Origin: Spirochaetia bacterium UBA5550
Lineage (GTDB): Bacteria; Spirochaetota; UBA4802; UBA5550
Direction: 5' to 3'
Length of the DNA: 9,364 nt
Assembly (NCBI GenBank): GCA_002425885.1
Contig: DINC01000244.1
Span: 3,129 to 12,492, forward strand
Shown: positions 5,638 through 9,364 of the stretch, piece after piece
Position numbering within the stretch: position 1 is the first letter of the stretch
Layout: every line of letters begins with the position of its first letter
Position numbers and translations under genes: made by a program
Notes under the pieces: model-generated
What the model saw: only the letters and a program-made list of their open reading frames with translations
Databases searched by the model: none
What the model was told of the DNA's origin: nothing

Positions 5638-7806
5638 TTATTCCGCCTGTATAAGCCTGGGTATATCAAGAATATATGCAACCTCACCTGTACCGAGAAT
5701 CGTTGACCCGCTTATCCACTGCAGCCTGTTGAATATTTTCCCAAGGGGTTTTATCACTGTCTGAAATTCCCCCACAAGTTCATCAACAATAAGCCCCACC
5801 TTCCTCCTGGCATGTTCAACAACAACCACCTTGTGTTTAACCGGCTCTTCCCCCTTCTCCCTGAAAAACTCACGCATCTTCATAAAGGGGAGCACATCCC
5901 CCCGGAGGTTTATATAGTTCCCCCCCTCCCTGAGATCGAGATCATCCCTGTGCACCTCTGTGCATTCTGTGACCATATCCAGCGGAAGAACATAATGAGA
6001 ACCGGCAATCCTCACCATAAAGCCGTCTATAATTGCCAGTGTCAGAGGGAGATGTATCCTCATTGTAGTACCCTCCCCCGGTTCGCTTTCGATCATTACA
6101 TTTCCGCGCAGAGATTCGATGTTCTTTTTAACAACATCCATGCCTACACCGCGCCCCGATATGTTTGTTACCTCAGCAGCAGTTGAAAACCCCGGCTGGA
6201 AAATAAACTGTTGTATCTCGAAATCCTGGTAAACCTGGTCCGCTCTGGCAAGGCCCTGCTCAATTGCCTTGTCAAGAATTTTATCCCTGTCAAGACCGCA
6301 GCCGTCATCCTTTACTTCAATAACAATACTCCCGGTTTCATGAAAGGCATTAAGTGTCAGTGTCCCCACAGCGGGCTTCCCTGCATTGGTCCTCTCTTCA
6401 GGGGTACCGATCCCATGATCCACAGAGTTCCGTATAAGATGTATAAGCGGGTCAGCAAGCTTATCGATAAGTGTCTTATCAAGCTCTGTTTCACCACCCA
6501 TTACAATAAAATTAATTTTCTTTCCTCTCTCCCTGCTCAGATCTCTGACAACACGTTCGAACCTGCTGAATGTTTCACCGATCTGAACCATCCTGATCCC
6601 CATGGAGCTTCCCCGAATCTCTTCTATAAGTTTTGACATATCATTCACAGCTTTTACAAGGCCGGTTTTCTCTTCAGATTCCGAGATCTGTTTTACGTTA
6701 GACCCTGTTATTACCAGTTCGCCGATAAGGTTAATCAGCCTGTCGAGTTTCTCTGCCTCTACGCGGATAGTTCTCCTGTCACTCTCCTCTCTCCTCCTCA
6801 CAGACTGCTGTTTTTCAAGAGCCGCTTCAAGCACAGGCTTCTGGATCATCTTTTCATCCACAAGTATTTTACCCACGAACTCCTTCTCTGTTTCATCCAG
6901 TGATATTTTACCCTGTATACTCTGAAGCTGGAGAGCTCTCTCAAGTTCCGAGGAAGTAAGCGAACCGATCTCCCTTAACATCTCACCTATACGCATAGGT
7001 TTTTCAGGAAGTGTTTCAATGAGCCTTACATAATCAGAGATCCCTGTCCTTGGGGGGAGGATTCTTATCTCACAGTCATCCTTAACAAATTCAAAAATAT
7101 TTTCTATATCGCTTTTTGTCACAGTGCTTCTGAAATCGATTTCAAAACCCAGATAACATAGTTCCGGGTTCATATACTCCGCCTCCGGAATTCTGTCAGA
7201 TACTGTCCTTATATGCTGAATTTCACCCTTCTCCGTGAGATACCTGATGAATGAATAAGGATCAAGTCCCTCCTGAAAAACCTTCTCTCCGAAACGGAGC
7301 GATATATGCCAGCAGTCATTACAGACCGTCATCTCATCATCACAGCATGAGGTTACTTCTGACACAGAGGATAATGCTGCGGCCGCTTCGCATGCAGGGT
7401 GTTCAAGGTATCCATTAATTTTTTCCGCAAGAATTGCAAAAACTTCTGCATTATCAGGATCAAGATCCGTATTGCAGTCATCTTCAAAATAATCGATCAG
7501 GTTCATCATGAAGTCGTGACATTCGAGGAAAAGAGCTGTCATCTCATCACTTAAATCAAGTTTACCGTTTCTTACGCACACAAGGAGATTTTCCAGGAGA
7601 TGAGTAAATTCACCGATTTTATCATAACCGAACATCCCTGAATTTCCCTTGATCGTATGCACGCTGCGGAATATTGAATTAATGGAATCGCTGTCAGAAT
7701 CATCCTTCTCAAGGGCAAGAAGAGACATCTCCATAGCATCAAGGAGTTCCCTGCTTTCAGTGAAATATTCTTTTTTAAAATTCTTTTCGCTTTTATTCAG
7801 GGACAT
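5638..7806 (-). CDS. cheA: Chemotaxis histidine kinase CheA
   Basis: 722 residues; autophosphorylates and passes phosphate to CheY and CheB in receptor arrays. P1 HPt domain about 1-110 with H50 in 'FRSVHTIKGNSGMFG'. A linker at 110-165 is rich in Asp, Ala and Cys (C139, C154, C155, C162, C165). A P2-position domain about 166-252 opens 'WHISLRFG' and is not the E. coli-type P2. Two similar helical repeats follow at 271-295 and 310-334 ('IGEML...ELERALQLQ' and 'VGKIL...LEAALEKQ'). Dimerisation P3 about 345-405; ATP-binding P4 with 'LIRNSVDHGI', 'DDGCGLD', 'FQPGFST' and 'GRGVGMDVV' (456-559); CheW-like P5 about 588-720. The ATG has AGGAG about 6 bases upstream and lies 13 bp after the STAS gene. 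The set of catalytic motifs is complete, so it should be active. The cysteine cluster is unusual. Confidence 0.97.
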   Translation of the reverse strand: MSLNKSEKNFKKEYFTESRELLDAMEMSLLALEKDDSDSDSINSIFRSVHTIKGNSGMFGYDKIGEFTHLLENLLVCVRNGKLDLSDEMTALFLECHDFMMNLIDYFEDDCNTDLDPDNAEVFAILAEKINGYLEHPACEAAAALSSVSEVTSCCDDEMTVCNDCWHISLRFGEKVFQEGLDPYSFIRYLTEKGEIQHIRTVSDRIPEAEYMNPELCYLGFEIDFRSTVTKSDIENIFEFVKDDCEIRILPPRTGISDYVRLIETLPEKPMRIGEMLREIGSLTSSELERALQLQSIQGKISLDETEKEFVGKILVDEKMIQKPVLEAALEKQQSVRRREESDRRTIRVEAEKLDRLINLIGELVITGSNVKQISESEEKTGLVKAVNDMSKLIEEIRGSSMGIRMVQIGETFSRFERVVRDLSRERGKKINFIVMGGETELDKTLIDKLADPLIHLIRNSVDHGIGTPEERTNAGKPAVGTLTLNAFHETGSIVIEVKDDGCGLDRDKILDKAIEQGLARADQVYQDFEIQQFIFQPGFSTAAEVTNISGRGVGMDVVKKNIESLRGNVMIESEPGEGTTMRIHLPLTLAIIDGFMVRIAGSHYVLPLDMVTECTEVHRDDLDLREGGNYINLRGDVLPFMKMREFFREKGEEPVKHKVVVVEHARRKVGLIVDELVGEFQTVIKPLGKIFNRLQWISGSTILGTGEVAYILDIPRLIQAE

Positions 7807-7819
7807 AGTGTGCTCCTGT

Positions 7820-8113
7820 TTATATTATTTCATTATACAGGGAGACTATCGATTTCACCCTGGCGCTGGTTTCATCTATAACAAATGTTTTACCTGCTGA
7901 CTCCGCCTCTCTCTTTAGAAAAAGAAGGAGTTGAAACCCTGCTGTATCAGCTTCATCAATCCCGGAGAGGTTTAAAACAACTCTGGAAAAAGCTTTCAGC
8001 TCGTTCAGCAGAACAGTTTTAAGTTTAGCGGCAGTGTATATTGTAAGCTCGCCTATCATTGTCAGTATGATTGTATCATCCTCACCTTTTTTCTTCAGTA
8101 TTCTGAGCTTCAT
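7820..8113 (-). CDS. STAS-domain protein of the chemotaxis operon
   Basis: A 97-residue single-domain protein of the anti-sigma-factor-antagonist/STAS fold ('IGELTIYTAAKL', then 'VVLNLSGIDEADTAGFQLLLFLKREA'). ATG at 8113 is chosen because AGGAGGT ends 4 bases upstream; the TTG one codon earlier would be too close to it. In SpoIIAA-like proteins the loop reads D-S-S-G with the second Ser phosphorylated. Here it reads D56-T57-A58-G59, so the phosphorylatable Ser is replaced by Ala. The 'DTAGxQLL' form is, as I recall it, typical of STAS proteins encoded beside cheA. It lies between cheY (23 bp) and cheA (13 bp), so a role in the chemosensory complex is likely. Classical partner-switching regulated by Ser phosphorylation is unlikely unless T57 substitutes. 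Its biochemical role is not known. Confidence 0.9.
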   Translation of the reverse strand: MKLRILKKKGEDDTIILTMIGELTIYTAAKLKTVLLNELKAFSRVVLNLSGIDEADTAGFQLLLFLKREAESAGKTFVIDETSARVKSIVSLYNEII

Positions 8114-8117
8114 CAAT

Positions 8118-8126
8118 ACCTCCTTT
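8118..8126 (-). promoter_or_regulatory. Strong ribosome-binding site deciding the STAS start
   Basis: The minus strand reads AAAGGAGGT, a near-perfect complement to the 16S rRNA 3' end, 4 bases before ATG at 8113. Spacing to the adjacent in-frame TTG (8116) would be only one base, so ATG is the start. Confidence 0.8.
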
Positions 8127-8136
8127 ACCGGAATAA

Positions 8137-8505
8137 TCAGTTAACAAAAAGTTTTTTTACTGCCTCAATCAGCTGATCCGGCTGGAAAGGTTTAATCATC
8201 CATGCCTTGGCTCCGATTTTTTTTGCGGACTCAATAATATCACCTGACGATTCAGTTGTAAGCATAATAACAGGTGTATGCTTATAGGATGAATCCTCTT
8301 TAATCTTCTTCAGAAGAGTTAACCCGTCCATCTCCGGCATATTAACATCAGAGATAAAAAGTCCCACAGAGTGTTCCTTCATAAGATCAAGGGCCACGGC
8401 TCCGTTTGATGCTTCAATGGCATCATAACCCGCGCTCTTCAGCGTAAAAACAAGTGACTGCCTGATCGCGTTCGAATCATCAACCACCATAACTTTTTTT
8501 GCCAT
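8137..8505 (-). CDS. cheY: CheY single-domain response regulator
   Basis: 122 residues, one receiver domain without an output domain, the usual CheY size. Acidic pair D9-D10, phosphoacceptor D53 in 'FISDVNMPEMDG', switch T83 or T84 in 'VIMLTTESS', and conserved K105-P106. The residue matching the E. coli CheY switch tyrosine Y106 is W102 ('AKAWMIKPF'), an aromatic change seen in many CheYs. It is expected to be phosphorylated by CheA and to bind the flagellar switch. GGAGG lies 6 bases before the ATG. It follows cheW by 26 bp and precedes the STAS gene by 23 bp. No flagellar gene is in the window, so motor binding is inferred from the family. A role as a phosphate sink or carrier within the cluster cannot be excluded. 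Confidence 0.95.
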   Translation of the reverse strand: MAKKVMVVDDSNAIRQSLVFTLKSAGYDAIEASNGAVALDLMKEHSVGLFISDVNMPEMDGLTLLKKIKEDSSYKHTPVIMLTTESSGDIIESAKKIGAKAWMIKPFQPDQLIEAVKKLFVN

Positions 8506-8531
8506 ATCAAGCCTCCCGTAAAAATTAATTT

Positions 8532-9074
8532 CTAATTAAAATCCGACAGATCCTCTATCTTCAGTACATTCTCTATTTTAAGAAGAATAGCGAACTCCCC
8601 GTCGACCTTACCTATTCCATCGATGTAATCCGGCCTGATCCTGTTTCCGGTTTCAGGCACAGATTCTATACTATCATCTGTCAGTTCAGTTACAGCCCTG
8701 ACAGAATCTATCATAACGCCCACAGGTATTCTTTCATCATGATCCGAAACCTCAACAATTATAATAGAACTGCTTTCACTTATAACACTTTCAATACCGT
8801 AAAACCTTCCCGAGAGATCAATTACAGGAACAACTTCACCACGAAGGTTTATCACTCCCATTATATAATCCGGGACACGGGGTATCCTGTAAACTTTTGA
8901 AAACTTAAGCACTTCGCGTATCAGGCTTACAGAGATACCGAAAAGATCGTTCCTTATGTTAAAAGTAAAATAGAGTTTAACATTATCTTTCCTGTCAGTT
9001 TCTCCCTCTCCACCCATTCCGTAGGCAAAATCCATTTCACTGCCTGTGTTTATACCGCCTGAAATTTCTTCCAT
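8532..9074 (-). CDS. cheW: Chemotaxis coupling protein CheW
   Basis: 180 residues; links chemoreceptors to CheA through the P5-like fold. The CheW domain runs from about 33 to 175, with the conserved block 'IPRVPDYIMGVINLRGEVVPVIDL' region at 64-87 (I64, P65, P68, G73, N76, R78, G79, P83, D86) and 'PVGVMIDSVRAV' at 117-128. The first 32 residues are an extra, apparently unstructured segment rich in Gly, Glu and Asp with no predicted fold. ATG at 9074 is supported by AAGGGG 8 bases upstream; M14 and M20 are alternative starts without such support that I can see. The gene lies 18 bp after the cheB stop and 26 bp before cheY, inside the operon. Confidence 0.95.
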   Translation of the reverse strand: MEEISGGINTGSEMDFAYGMGGEGETDRKDNVKLYFTFNIRNDLFGISVSLIREVLKFSKVYRIPRVPDYIMGVINLRGEVVPVIDLSGRFYGIESVISESSSIIIVEVSDHDERIPVGVMIDSVRAVTELTDDSIESVPETGNRIRPDYIDGIGKVDGEFAILLKIENVLKIEDLSDFN

Positions 9075-9092
9075 ATAAATATCCCCTTGGTA

Positions 9093-9364
<272 letters not shown>

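Overview
The window is a signal-transduction region of a motile, probably Gram-negative bacterium with moderate to low G+C. All but one of the genes lie on the minus strand. The style of the N-terminal receiver domains (a 'RYGY..KN.GD..LLS.IEM' tail) and of the CheA recalls proteins I associate with spirochaetes and some deltaproteobacteria. That taxonomic guess is weak, because no rRNA or marker gene is present.

Layout, left to right. Positions 1-159 are non-coding as far as I can tell. They carry a perfect 16-bp palindrome (34-49) and a plausible promoter. A plus-strand gene for an exported protein of unknown function follows (160-894) and appears to start at the rare codon ATT. It converges on a minus-strand two-component pair: a soluble REC-PAS-GAF-like-HisKA_3 kinase (1588-3357) followed by a NarL/FixJ-type regulator (911-1558). 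Positions 3358-3618 are intergenic. They hold a 114-bp element with 11-bp terminal inverted repeats, a perfect AT-rich hairpin with 15-bp arms, and a weak sigma-28-like promoter candidate.

From 9364 down to 3619 runs a tightly packed minus-strand chemotaxis operon: cheB (3' end only), cheW, cheY, a STAS-domain gene, cheA and a REC-PAS-HisKA-HATPase-REC hybrid kinase. Gaps between genes are 13-30 bp. cheR, cheD and chemoreceptor genes are not in the window and may lie upstream of cheB.

Working model. CheW and CheA form the receptor-coupled kinase complex, CheY is the diffusible output and CheB resets receptor methylation. The STAS protein is a probable protein-interaction accessory without the usual phosphoserine. 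The hybrid kinase is apparently co-transcribed and shares an N-terminal REC-PAS architecture with the kinase of the neighbouring two-component pair. This suggests, by inference only, that chemotaxis signalling here is wired to a second phosphorelay and to transcription. I see no clear sign of a wholly new system. The unusual points are the STAS protein, the cysteine-rich CheA linker, the paired REC-first kinases, the intergenic repeats and the ATT start.
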